43,939 bases of DNA from Akkermansiaceae bacterium. GTDB taxonomy: Bacteria > Verrucomicrobiota > Verrucomicrobiia > Verrucomicrobiales > Akkermansiaceae. The first letter of the stretch is position 1; each line of letters starts with the position of its first letter. The notes beneath the pieces were generated by a model that worked only from the letters and a program-made list of their open reading frames with translations, had not been told where the DNA came from and did not search any database. The stretch covers positions 1 to 43,939 of the forward strand of contig CAIZNN010000263.1 in the NCBI GenBank assembly GCA_903934285.1, written 5' to 3'. Below, in pieces: positions 7,939-16,103 of this stretch. A program made the translations under genes and the position numbers.

Positions 7939-9066
7939 ATGAAGCAAGCCGCCCCCGCCCAATTTGAGATTATCACGGAAGCGTTCGGATCCCTTTGGTG
8001 TCGGGCCGTGGGCAAAGCCGGGTGGACCGAGTTTCTGTTAGGATCGATTCCGGCACCCGGCTCGGTGCCAAGCCAATGGCTGGCGGATTTGAGCGAGTTC
8101 ATGGCACAGACCGGTGCCACCGTGGTGGAACTCGACACCTTCGGCGACGCGGCACTGATTGGCGAAATGCGCGAGGCGCTGGCGGCATCGCCATTGGCGG
8201 CGTTGCCGGTTTCATTGTTGGTCAATGACAGCAACCGCGACCCGCTGGGCGGCGGCTTGTTAGTGCGGGCGGTGCTCGGGGTGACGGTCGAACCGGTGGT
8301 CTATCAAGGCGCGACGATCGGGTTCCGCTTTGAGGATGAGACCGCGGCGTATTGTTATCTGGGCGGGCTGATGCCGGCGGATGCCAGCCAAGACGGCGCG
8401 GGCCAAACCACCCAAGTGATATCCACCATCAAAGGGGCCTTGCAAGCCAGTGGCATGGTGTTCCGGGATGTGGTGCGCACTTGGTATTATCTCGACGGGA
8501 TTCTGGCTTGGTATGATGACTTCAACCGCGCCCGCACCGAGTTCTTCAAGGAGCATGACGTGTTTTCCCTGCGGATGCCCGCCTCCACCGGCATCGGCAT
8601 CGCCAATGCCGCGGGTACCCTGGTGCTGGCCAAGGTGCATGCCTTGCGCTCGAAACATGCCGGCTTCGAAGTGTGCGTCGCGGACTCGCCCGAGCAAGGC
8701 TGTGCCTACGCCTATGGCAGTGCCTTCAGCCGCGCGCTGGAACTCAGCTCACCGGATGGCCGCACCTTGCATATCTCCGGCTCGGCCAGCATCGCGCCCG
8801 GCGGCGAAACCGAATACGTCGACGACGTCGACGCGCAAATCCGGCGCACCGTGGCCGTGGTGGCCGCCATCTTGCACGCGGCCGGCATGGATTGGTCGGA
8901 TGCCGTGCGCGGCATCGCCTATTTCCGCCATGCCAAGGACATGGTGCTGTGGGCTGCGGCCCGTGAGGCTCTCAATCTGCCGCCGAGCGTGGAAATCGTC
9001 GTGCATGCCGATGTGTGCCGTGATGATCTGCTGTTTGAACTCGAGCTGGAAGCCGCGACCTCATGA
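7939..9066 (+). CDS. RidA-superfamily (FkbO/Hyg5 chorismatase-like) protein
   Basis: The 375-residue product has the two-domain architecture of RidA-fold chorismatases. The middle segment DVVRTWYYLDGILAWYDDFN and then ARTEFF and MPASTGIGI resemble FkbO/Hyg5-type enzymes. The C-terminal RidA-like domain has TLHISGSASIAPGGETEYV and WSDAVRGIAYFR. Chorismatases hydrolyse chorismate; a non-catalytic or imine-deaminase-like role is also possible. The start is the ATG at 7939; an upstream ATG at 7858 would add a 27-residue Arg-rich leader that looks non-coding. The stop overlaps the next start (ATGA at 9063-9066), so it is translationally coupled to the DUF1549/DUF1553 gene and probably the first gene of a four-gene operon. 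Confidence 0.65.
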   Translation: MKQAAPAQFEIITEAFGSLWCRAVGKAGWTEFLLGSIPAPGSVPSQWLADLSEFMAQTGATVVELDTFGDAALIGEMREALAASPLAALPVSLLVNDSNRDPLGGGLLVRAVLGVTVEPVVYQGATIGFRFEDETAAYCYLGGLMPADASQDGAGQTTQVISTIKGALQASGMVFRDVVRTWYYLDGILAWYDDFNRARTEFFKEHDVFSLRMPASTGIGIANAAGTLVLAKVHALRSKHAGFEVCVADSPEQGCAYAYGSAFSRALELSSPDGRTLHISGSASIAPGGETEYVDDVDAQIRRTVAVVAAILHAAGMDWSDAVRGIAYFRHAKDMVLWAAAREALNLPPSVEIVVHADVCRDDLLFELELEAATS

Positions 9067-10634
9067 CACGTCTCGCATCGATCCTTCTGTTGTTAAGTGC
9101 GGGACTCACCCTCGCCGCACCTCCCTCAGAAGCCTCGATGCCGCGCGAGCCATTTGAATCCAGCGCGTTTTCCGTGCCACAAAGCCGGGTCGAGGCCATC
9201 GTGTTCGCCCGCCTGGCCAAGGACGGCTTGGCCCCTGCCCAGCCCTGCTCCGACGCGGTGTTCGTCCGCCGGATCTATCTCGATGTGATCGGCACCTTGC
9301 CGACCACCGCCGAAGCGGCCGCCTTTCTAACCGACAAGGCGTCCGCCAAGCGCCCCAAGCTGCTGGAAGCACTCTTTGAGCGCGATGAATTCGCCGATTA
9401 CTGGGCGCTGAAATGGGGCGACCTGCTGCGCGTGAAGGCCGAGTTCCCAATCAATTTGTGGCCCAACCCCGCGCAAGCCTATCATCGCCTGCTGCGCACC
9501 TGCCTGCGCAACAACCTGCCATTTGACCGCTTCGCCCGCGGCTTGCTTACCGCCTCCGGCAGTAACATGCGGGTGCCGCAAGCCAATTTCTTCCGTGCCG
9601 TGCAAAGCCGCCAGCCGCGTGCCCTCGCCGCCGCCGTCTCGCTCGCCTTCATGGGCGTGCGCCAGGAAGCCTGGGCGCCCGCCGAACTCGACGCGCTGGC
9701 AGCCTGCTTCTCGCGCGTCGGCTACAAGAGCACCATGGAATGGAAAGAAGAGATTGTGTTCTTCGATGAATCCAGCCCGGCCGTGACCACCCCGCTGCTA
9801 ATGCCCGACGGCCAACTGCTGGCCATCCCGCTGGAGCGCGACCCGCGCGCGCTTTTCGCCGATTGGCTGCTCCAACCTAACAACCCGTGGTTCGCCCGCA
9901 ACCTCGCCAACCGCGCCTGGTACTGGCTGCTGGGCCGCGGCCTCATCCACGAGCCCGATGACATCCGCAAGGACAATCCGCCGTCGCACCCCGAGCTGTT
10001 AGCCTATCTGACAAGGGAATTCGCCGGCCATGGCTACGACCTGCGGCATTTGTTCCGCCTCATTGTGAACTCGCGGACCTATCAACTCTCCTGCATCCCC
10101 GCCACCAGCAACCCGCGGGCGCTGGAGTTGTTTGGTGCCTATCCGCTCCGGCGGCTCGATGCCGAGGTTCTCATCGACGCGATTTGCGCGGTGACGGGCA
10201 CCAGCGAAGCGTATTCCAGCCCGATTCCGGAACCCTTCACCTTCCTGCCCGACGGCTCCCGCGCCATTGCCCTGCCCGATGGCAGCATCAGCAGCTCGTT
10301 CCTCGAGTTGTTCGGCCGGCCGGCGCGCGATTCCGGCTTGGAAGCCGAGCGCAACTCCAATCCCAACGCCGCCCAGCGCCTGCATTTGCTCAACTCGTCG
10401 CAGATCCGCTCCAAGATCGAACAAAGCCCCACCCTGCGCCAACTGCTGCGCAACGCCGGCACTCCTAACAACATCGCCGCGCTACTCTACACCGCCATCC
10501 TGTGCCGGCCACCCACCGCGGAGGAGACGGTCCTCGTCAAGGACACTTTGAGCGCCACGACCAACCGCAAGGAGGCGCTCATCGACCTGACCTGGGCCTT
10601 GTTCAACACCACCGAATTCCTATGCCGGCACTGA
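9063..10634 (+). CDS. Secreted DUF1549/DUF1553 (PSD1-type) protein
   Basis: This 523-residue member of the planctomycete/verrucomicrobial DUF1549-DUF1553 family has no established function. An N-terminal signal peptide (MTRLASILLLLSAGLTLAAP) points to export. The DUF1549 part (about 40-220) contains VFVRRIYLDVIGTLPTTAEA and DYWALKWGDLLRVK. The DUF1553 part (about 280-500) contains NPWFARNLANRAWYWLLGRG, NPPSHPELLAYL and YPLRRLDAEVLIDAI, the usual signatures. It lacks the cytochrome-c and LamG domains often added in planctomycetes, so it is a short version. It overlaps the gene before it by 4 bp and the DUF1501 gene after it by 13 bp. Confidence 0.88.
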   Translation: MTRLASILLLLSAGLTLAAPPSEASMPREPFESSAFSVPQSRVEAIVFARLAKDGLAPAQPCSDAVFVRRIYLDVIGTLPTTAEAAAFLTDKASAKRPKLLEALFERDEFADYWALKWGDLLRVKAEFPINLWPNPAQAYHRLLRTCLRNNLPFDRFARGLLTASGSNMRVPQANFFRAVQSRQPRALAAAVSLAFMGVRQEAWAPAELDALAACFSRVGYKSTMEWKEEIVFFDESSPAVTTPLLMPDGQLLAIPLERDPRALFADWLLQPNNPWFARNLANRAWYWLLGRGLIHEPDDIRKDNPPSHPELLAYLTREFAGHGYDLRHLFRLIVNSRTYQLSCIPATSNPRALELFGAYPLRRLDAEVLIDAICAVTGTSEAYSSPIPEPFTFLPDGSRAIALPDGSISSSFLELFGRPARDSGLEAERNSNPNAAQRLHLLNSSQIRSKIEQSPTLRQLLRNAGTPNNIAALLYTAILCRPPTAEETVLVKDTLSATTNRKEALIDLTWALFNTTEFLCRH

Positions 10635-12010
10635 CGCCCCTCCGCAGCGACCGCCCGCCGCCCGCGCCGGATGCCTCTGGCCACGCGGCGCCGATGTCAC
10701 GCCGTCTCGCCTTGCAGATCACCTTGGGCAGCAGCGCCAGCGTCCTGTTTTCTAACCAACCGTTGTTTGGTGCCGGCAGCGCGCCGGCCCACCCGCCCCA
10801 GGCCCGCGCGAAATCGGTGATCCAAATCTGGCTGTGGGGCGGCCCCTGCCACCTCGACACCTTTGACCCCAAACCCGAGGCTGGTGCCGACTATTGCGGG
10901 GCGTTTGCCAAACCGCTTGCCACCAACGTCCCGGGCATTCGCATCAACGAATTGTTGCCGGTGCTCGCCGCGCAAGCCGACAAGTTTGCCATCCTGCGCG
11001 GCATGACCCATGGCATCAACGGCCATGAGACCGCTTCCTATGTGATGCAGACCGGGCATCCCGCGGGGGAGCGCATTGCCTATCCGTCAGTTGGCGCGGT
11101 CGTGTCGCTGTTCAAGGGCCGCGCCGCAGGCTACACGGGCCAACTCCCCCCCTACATCGTTCTAACCGAACCGCAGGGCCGCTTCGCCGAGGCCGGTTTC
11201 CTCGGCGCGCGCTACAAGCCGTTCGCCACCGGCGGCAATCCCGCCAAAACCCCCTTCGCCGTGGAAGGCATCGTGGCCGAGGGGTTCAGCGCCGAGCGCC
11301 AACGCGCCCGCCGCGAGTTGTTGCACCGCCTCGACACCCTCGGCAACGCCATGCCCAAGCACCCGGCGGTGGCCGCCATGCGCCGCTGCGAGGAGGAAGC
11401 ATATGACTCGATCCTCGGCGATGGCGCCAAAACCTTCGACCTCAACCAGGAACCTCCGGCACTGCGCGACAAGTATGGCCGCAGTTCCTTCGGCCAGGCC
11501 TGCCTGATGGCACGCCGCCTGGTCGAACTCGGCGTGCCCTATGTCACCATCAATTACAAAGGCTGGGACACCCACAAACAACATTTCCAAATCATGCGCC
11601 GCCAACTCCCGGAAATGGACAAGGGCGTCGGCACCCTCATCAAGGACCTGGCCAATCGCGGCCTGCTCGCCAGCACCATCGTGTGGTGGGGCGGCGAATT
11701 TGGCCGCACCCCGAAGGTGCTCAACGAATCGCCCTGGAATGGCGGACGCAACCATTACGGCAAGGCGTTTTGCGCGATGGTCGCCGGCGGCGGCTTCCAA
11801 GGCGGCCAGGTCGTCGGCGCCACCGACGCCCGCGGCGAGGAAGTCGCCAACCGCCCGATCTATCCATGGGACCTGGTCGGCAGCATCTATCAATTGCTGG
11901 GCATCGACACCGCCGCCAGCCTGCCCCACCCGCTCGGCCTCACCGCCCGCGTCCTCCCGGGCCCGGAGGAGAAACTCCAGAGCGGCGGACGATTGTTAGA
12001 AATCATGTGA
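10622..12010 (+). CDS. DUF1501 family secreted protein (sulfatase/phosphatase-like fold)
   Basis: DUF1501 proteins are distant relatives of the alkaline phosphatase/sulfatase superfamily and nearly always accompany DUF1549/DUF1553 genes; their substrate is unknown. The 462-residue product starts at ATG 10622, overlapping the previous gene. An internal ATG at 10694 (MSRRLALQ) also fits and would put a twin-arginine near the N-terminus, suggesting Tat export. Visible family motifs are VIQIWLWGGPCHLDTFDPKP, FAILRGMTHGINGHETASY, YVTINYKGWDTHKQHF, WWGGEFGRTPKV and GGRNHYGKAFCAMVAGGG, followed by IYPWDLVGSIYQLLGID. These are the conserved metal and substrate positions of the family. The start choice is uncertain. 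Confidence 0.88.
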   Translation: MPALTPLRSDRPPPAPDASGHAAPMSRRLALQITLGSSASVLFSNQPLFGAGSAPAHPPQARAKSVIQIWLWGGPCHLDTFDPKPEAGADYCGAFAKPLATNVPGIRINELLPVLAAQADKFAILRGMTHGINGHETASYVMQTGHPAGERIAYPSVGAVVSLFKGRAAGYTGQLPPYIVLTEPQGRFAEAGFLGARYKPFATGGNPAKTPFAVEGIVAEGFSAERQRARRELLHRLDTLGNAMPKHPAVAAMRRCEEEAYDSILGDGAKTFDLNQEPPALRDKYGRSSFGQACLMARRLVELGVPYVTINYKGWDTHKQHFQIMRRQLPEMDKGVGTLIKDLANRGLLASTIVWWGGEFGRTPKVLNESPWNGGRNHYGKAFCAMVAGGGFQGGQVVGATDARGEEVANRPIYPWDLVGSIYQLLGIDTAASLPHPLGLTARVLPGPEEKLQSGGRLLEIM

Positions 12011-12021
12011 GCTGTCCCGCC

Positions 12022-14400
12022 ATGAGCCACAACCCCAAAACCCGATCCGTCCGATCCGTCCGATCCGTCCGATCCGTCCGACCTGTCCGAGCATCGGGTT
12101 TCCGGCTGCTGCGCCGCGTTATTTGTATTCTCTCGCTCGTGCTGGCGCAGCCCGCGTTTTCCCAACAGAGCAACCCGGGCCGGCTCGCCCCCGTCATCGG
12201 CTATGCGTTTCCCGCCGGGGGCCGCCAAGGCACCTGCTGTGAAGTGAGCGTGGGCGGCGCGTCCCTAACCGGAACCACGGCGGCGGTGTTTGCCGGTGCC
12301 GGGGTGAGTGCCGAAGTGGTGAAGGTGTTCAAGCCGCTCAATGGGGCGCGCGAACGCGCGATTCGCGACTTGCTGAAAGCGGAACGCGACAAGATGAAAA
12401 CCGCAAAGCGCCAGCCCGGGTTCACCCGCGACGAGGACTTGCTGACCCGAATTGCCGCGCGCGCCGGCATTTCCGCCGAGGAAGTGGCGGCCTTTCGCGA
12501 AGGGGTAATGCAACGCCGCGACCCGAAACACCAACTCAATCCGCAACTCGTCGAACGCGTCACCCTGCGCGTGACAATCGCGGCTGAAGCCCGGCCCGGC
12601 CATCGTGAAGTCCGCCTGCTCACCCCCAATGGCCTGTCCAATCCCATGGCGTTCGAGGTCGGCGTGCTGGCGGAAGTGACCGAAACCGAGCCTAACGACC
12701 GGCTCGAGCAAGCCGCGGCGTCGCCGGTGACCTTGCCCGCCGTGATCAACGGGCGGATTCTGCCCGGCGATGTGGATCATTTTGCCTTCGATGCGCGCAA
12801 GGGCAAACATCTCACCCTGGCCGTAGCCGCCCGCGAGTTGATCCCCTATCTGGCAGACGCGGTGCCCGGGTGGTTCCAGGCCAACCTCACATTGCTAGAT
12901 GCCAAGGGGCACGAAATCGCCTTCGCTGATGACTTTGGCCACCGCCCGGACCCGCTCATCTGCGTGACCATTCCCGCCGACGGCCGCTACACGCTGCGCA
13001 TCCGCGACTCGATTTGCCGCGGCCGCGAGGATTTCGTCTATCGCATCAGTGCCGGGGAACTCCCCTGCCTAACCGAACAATTCCCCCTCGGCGGCCAACT
13101 CAACACCCGGGTGGAGCTGCGCGTGGCCGGATGGAACTTGCCGGAGCGCACGCTGCCGGTGGATGCCGGCGCCACCCCCGGCTTGCGCAACATCGGTTTG
13201 CAAGCGCCGGCCATCGGCTTCGTGCGGTTTGAAGTCGGCAGTTTCCCCGAGGTCACCGAACCCGCGCCCGACACCAAACCGGCCCCCGCCCCATTGGAGC
13301 TGCCATTTCCCTGCACGGTCAATGCCCTCATCAGCCAGCCCGGCGAACATGATGTCTTCGCCCTGCGCCTGCCCGCGGGTGCCGAGGTGGTCGCCGAAAT
13401 CCGCGCCCGCCGCCTCGGCTCACCCGTCGATTCAATGCTCCGGGTCACCGACGCCACCGGCACAACCATCGCCTCTAACGATGATCACGACGACCCGGCC
13501 GCCGGCTTGGAAACCCACCATGCCGATTCGCGCGTCGCCTTCACCCCGCCACACGCCGGCATCTATCAATTCCATGTGTCCGACACCCAGGGCAAAGGCA
13601 GCCGGGCCCATGCCTATCGGCTCACCATCGCCCCGCCGCAACCCGGCTTTGCCCTGCGCATCGTGCCCTCCAGTCTGAATGGGCGGGCCGGAGCGATGGT
13701 GCCGCTCACCGCCCATGTGGTGCGCCACGACGGCTATGCCGGCGCCATCAAACTGGCGTTGCTCGACGCGCCGCCGGGCTTCGAATTGGTGGGCGCCACA
13801 ATCCCCGCCGGCACCGACTCGGTGCGGCTGACCTTGAAACTGCCCGGCGAAGCGACCCGCGCGCCGGTGCCGCTGGTCATCGAAGGTCACGCCCGCATCG
13901 GCAACCAGGAAATCGTGTGCAAGGCGGTGCCCGCCGAAGACCGCATGCAGGCGTTTTTCTACCGCCACCTGGTGCCCGCCGAGGAATTGTTAGCCTGTGT
14001 GCCGCCCCGCCCGCCAAGCGCCAAACGCCGCCCCAACGCCCTCGCCGCCCTGGAAAAATTCCGCCCCGCGTGTGCCGCGGGGATTGCCATTCCAGCCGGG
14101 GGCAGTGCCACCCTCAGCCTGCCCGGCCTGGGCGCGCTGGCTAACAACCGGGTGCTCAAGTTTGCGCTCAGCGCCCCGCCGCCGGGCATCACGCTGGAGG
14201 CCGCGCCCAATGGCAGCAGCACCGAATTACTATTCCGGGCGGATGCGGCGAAGACCAAACCCGGGCCGCTGGGCAATCTCATTGTGAGTGTGTTTGCCGA
14301 GGCTCAGCCGCGCCCGGCCGAGGGCATGCCCAACAAAAAAAAACCGTCCGTCCTCATCGCCACCCTGCCGCCCATCCCGGCCACCATCATCGCAAAATAA
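12022..14400 (+). CDS. Secreted protein with two pre-peptidase-C-like beta domains
   Basis: The 792-residue product begins at ATG 12022, 12 bp after the DUF1501 stop, and is probably the last gene of the operon. The N-terminus has an Arg-Ser-Val repeat (residues 8-20) encoded by four 9-bp repeats. A hydrophobic export segment ending LAQPAFSQQ follows. Two PPC-like beta domains are visible. One, near residues 220-340, contains VTETEPNDRLEQA and GDVDHFAFDARKGK. The other, near 430-530, contains GEHDVFALRLPAG and SNDDHDDPAAG. A C-terminal Ig-like region follows. Such proteins usually accompany DUF1549/DUF1553 and DUF1501 genes and may bind polymer or cell surface. No catalytic domain was recognised. 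Confidence 0.8.
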   Translation: MSHNPKTRSVRSVRSVRSVRPVRASGFRLLRRVICILSLVLAQPAFSQQSNPGRLAPVIGYAFPAGGRQGTCCEVSVGGASLTGTTAAVFAGAGVSAEVVKVFKPLNGARERAIRDLLKAERDKMKTAKRQPGFTRDEDLLTRIAARAGISAEEVAAFREGVMQRRDPKHQLNPQLVERVTLRVTIAAEARPGHREVRLLTPNGLSNPMAFEVGVLAEVTETEPNDRLEQAAASPVTLPAVINGRILPGDVDHFAFDARKGKHLTLAVAARELIPYLADAVPGWFQANLTLLDAKGHEIAFADDFGHRPDPLICVTIPADGRYTLRIRDSICRGREDFVYRISAGELPCLTEQFPLGGQLNTRVELRVAGWNLPERTLPVDAGATPGLRNIGLQAPAIGFVRFEVGSFPEVTEPAPDTKPAPAPLELPFPCTVNALISQPGEHDVFALRLPAGAEVVAEIRARRLGSPVDSMLRVTDATGTTIASNDDHDDPAAGLETHHADSRVAFTPPHAGIYQFHVSDTQGKGSRAHAYRLTIAPPQPGFALRIVPSSLNGRAGAMVPLTAHVVRHDGYAGAIKLALLDAPPGFELVGATIPAGTDSVRLTLKLPGEATRAPVPLVIEGHARIGNQEIVCKAVPAEDRMQAFFYRHLVPAEELLACVPPRPPSAKRRPNALAALEKFRPACAAGIAIPAGGSATLSLPGLGALANNRVLKFALSAPPPGITLEAAPNGSSTELLFRADAAKTKPGPLGNLIVSVFAEAQPRPAEGMPNKKKPSVLIATLPPIPATIIAK
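12043..12078 (+). repeat. 9-bp in-frame tandem repeat (CGATCCGTC) x4
   Basis: Four exact CGATCCGTC units followed by a degenerate fifth lie within the first 25 codons of the PPC-like gene and encode Arg-Ser-Val repeats. Copy-number change would alter the length of the basic n-region of the signal peptide without shifting frame. Confidence 0.85.
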
Positions 14401-15087
14401 GCGCGCGCGCCGCACCCCACCATCTGCCAACCGGTTGGCCCGGGCCAATGAACCGGCGTCCATCGCCCCGCCATCGCCCCGCCATCGCCCCGCCATCGCC
14501 CCGCCATCGCCCCGCCATCGCCATCGCCATCGCCATCGCCATCGCCATCGCCATCGCCCCGCCATCGCCCCGCCATCGCCATCGCCATCGCCATCGCCAT
14601 CGCCATCATCGCGCCATCATCGCGCCATCATCGCGCCATTATCGCGCCATTATCGCGCCATTATCGCGCCATGGCCCAACGGGCCATCATTCCTTAGCCC
14701 AGGCCATCGGCCTGGGTCTCGGGACGGTGAAAACCCAGGCGGCCTGCATGGCCGCGATATGTTAGATGCCACGCCACGGATATCGCACCCCGTTGGGGCG
14801 CAATCTATCGGGGCGTGTCCAGCGACAATCGGGGTGGTCGCACCACCCAGGCCGATGGCCTGGGCTAAGGGATCGGGGGCCGTTGGCCCCCACTACCGCC
14901 CCACTACCGCGCCACTACCGCGCCATTACCGCGCCACTACCGCGCCATTACCGCGCCACTACCCCGCCATGGCCCAACGGGCCATCATTCCCCCCGCCGT
15001 TGGGCTGCCATGGTCGCGCCATGGCCTCGCATCCATCAATGCGTGATTGACCTATCACCACCTGCCGGTCATTGTGTTGCCATCACC
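14401..15087. repeat. Repeat array R1-R2: 11-bp minisatellite cores with inverted arms
   Basis: No gene is seen here. The R1 core (about 14461-14670) is built of 11-bp units: CCATCGCCCCG, then hexamers CCATCG, then CCATCATCGCG and CCATTATCGCG. It is followed by the right arm at 14671-14716 (ATGGCCCAACGGGCCATCAT and onward). A spacer of about 130 bp follows. Unit R2 has its left arm at 14846-14891 and a core of CCACTACCGCG and CCATTACCGCG units at about 14892-14968, with a shortened right arm at 14969-14989. Left and right arms are imperfect reverse complements, each containing a smaller palindrome around GGCCGATGGCC. Confidence 0.8.
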
Positions 15088-15540
15088 ATGCCACAATCCC
15101 TGTCCCGCATTTTGATCCATCTGGTATTCAGCACCAAGGACCGCGAACGCGTTCTAACACCATCTGTCCAAGCCGAATTGCACCCGTATCTGGCCGGGAC
15201 CCTCGATCACATCGACTGCCCATCGCTACAGGTTGGCGGAGTGGACGATCATGTCCATCTCCTCTTTGGCATGTCCCGCACCCTTGCCATCGCCAGCGTG
15301 GTGGAGACGGTCAAGACCAGTTCGTCGAAATGGCTCAAATCCAAGGGCACCGGGTTAGCGCATTTCCACTGGCAGGCGGGCTACGGCGCGTTTTCCGTTA
15401 GCCAATCGGATGCTGATACGGTCGTGGCCTACATCCGCAATCAGGCGCAGCAGCATCACAAGATGCCATTTCAGGACGAATACCGGCGCCTGTTGGAACG
15501 GTATCGGGTGGCGTTCGATGAACGCCATATGTGGGACTGA
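15088..15540 (+). CDS. IS200-like (Y1) transposase
   Basis: The 150-residue single-domain product matches the IS200/Y1 transposase family in size and motifs. It starts MPQSLSRILIHLVFSTKDRE, has the HUH motif in VDDHVHLLFGM (about residues 52-62), then SSKWLKSKG, FHWQAGYGAFSVS, and the catalytic-tyrosine helix VVAYIRNQAQQHHK. Y1 enzymes cut and join single-stranded DNA at hairpins. The gene appears intact. It sits between the R2 and R3 units of the minisatellite array, which suggests either insertion into the array or a role in moving it. ATG 15088 is used because the conserved start of the family is there; the upstream reading frame is array sequence. Confidence 0.85.
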   Translation: MPQSLSRILIHLVFSTKDRERVLTPSVQAELHPYLAGTLDHIDCPSLQVGGVDDHVHLLFGMSRTLAIASVVETVKTSSSKWLKSKGTGLAHFHWQAGYGAFSVSQSDADTVVAYIRNQAQQHHKMPFQDEYRRLLERYRVAFDERHMWD

Positions 15541-16103
15541 ATTCGATCGCGGCCGATACCCGGCGGCCGATAGGGCCGCAATCTGATGGGATGGGTCCAG
15601 CGACAATCAGGATGATCGCACCACCCAGGCCGATGGCCTGGGCTAAGGGATCGGGGACCGTTGGCCCCCATCGCCCCCCCCATCGCCCCGCCATTGTCGA
15701 GCCATTGTCGCGCCATGGCCCAACGGGCCATCATTCCTTAGCCCAGGCCATCGGCCTGGGTCTCGGGACGGTGAAAACCGGGGCGGCCTGCAGGGCCGCG
15801 ATATGTTAGACGCCGCGCCACGGATATCGCACCCCCGTTGGGGCGCAATCCATCGCCCCGGTCGCATCGGCACGGTGAAATCCGGGGCGGCCTGCACGGC
15901 AGCGCCGCGGGGCAATCTCGCAGCGTGGATCATCTATCGCCGGACAAATTTCCGAGAGAATTCTTGGCATTGCGGTGCGGATGGGGCTTGATAAGGCCGC
16001 AGAAGGACCCGTGCATCCCCGCTCACTTCCGCTCTCCGCCCGCCCGTCCGTCGGCTTGGTTAGACGCAGGCGTCCCAACAGCAATTTCGCAGCAATTATC
16101 TCC
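15541..16103. repeat. Repeat array R3 and flanking direct repeat
   Basis: The spacer end (from about 15560) matches the one before R2. The R3 left arm is 15624-15670 and its core about 15671-15714, with units including CCATTGTCGAG and CCATTGTCGCG. The right arm 15715-15760 is identical in its 46 bp to the R1 right arm at 14671-14716. The following 100 bp (to about 15850) also repeats the R1 downstream spacer, so long direct repeats flank the transposase. From about 15900 to 16103 nothing is recognised except the leader of the TonB receptor gene. Confidence 0.75.

Noticed and set aside
14461..15720. CRISPR array
   Set aside because: Units are 11 bp and contiguous, with no 25-40-bp repeats and no unique spacers.
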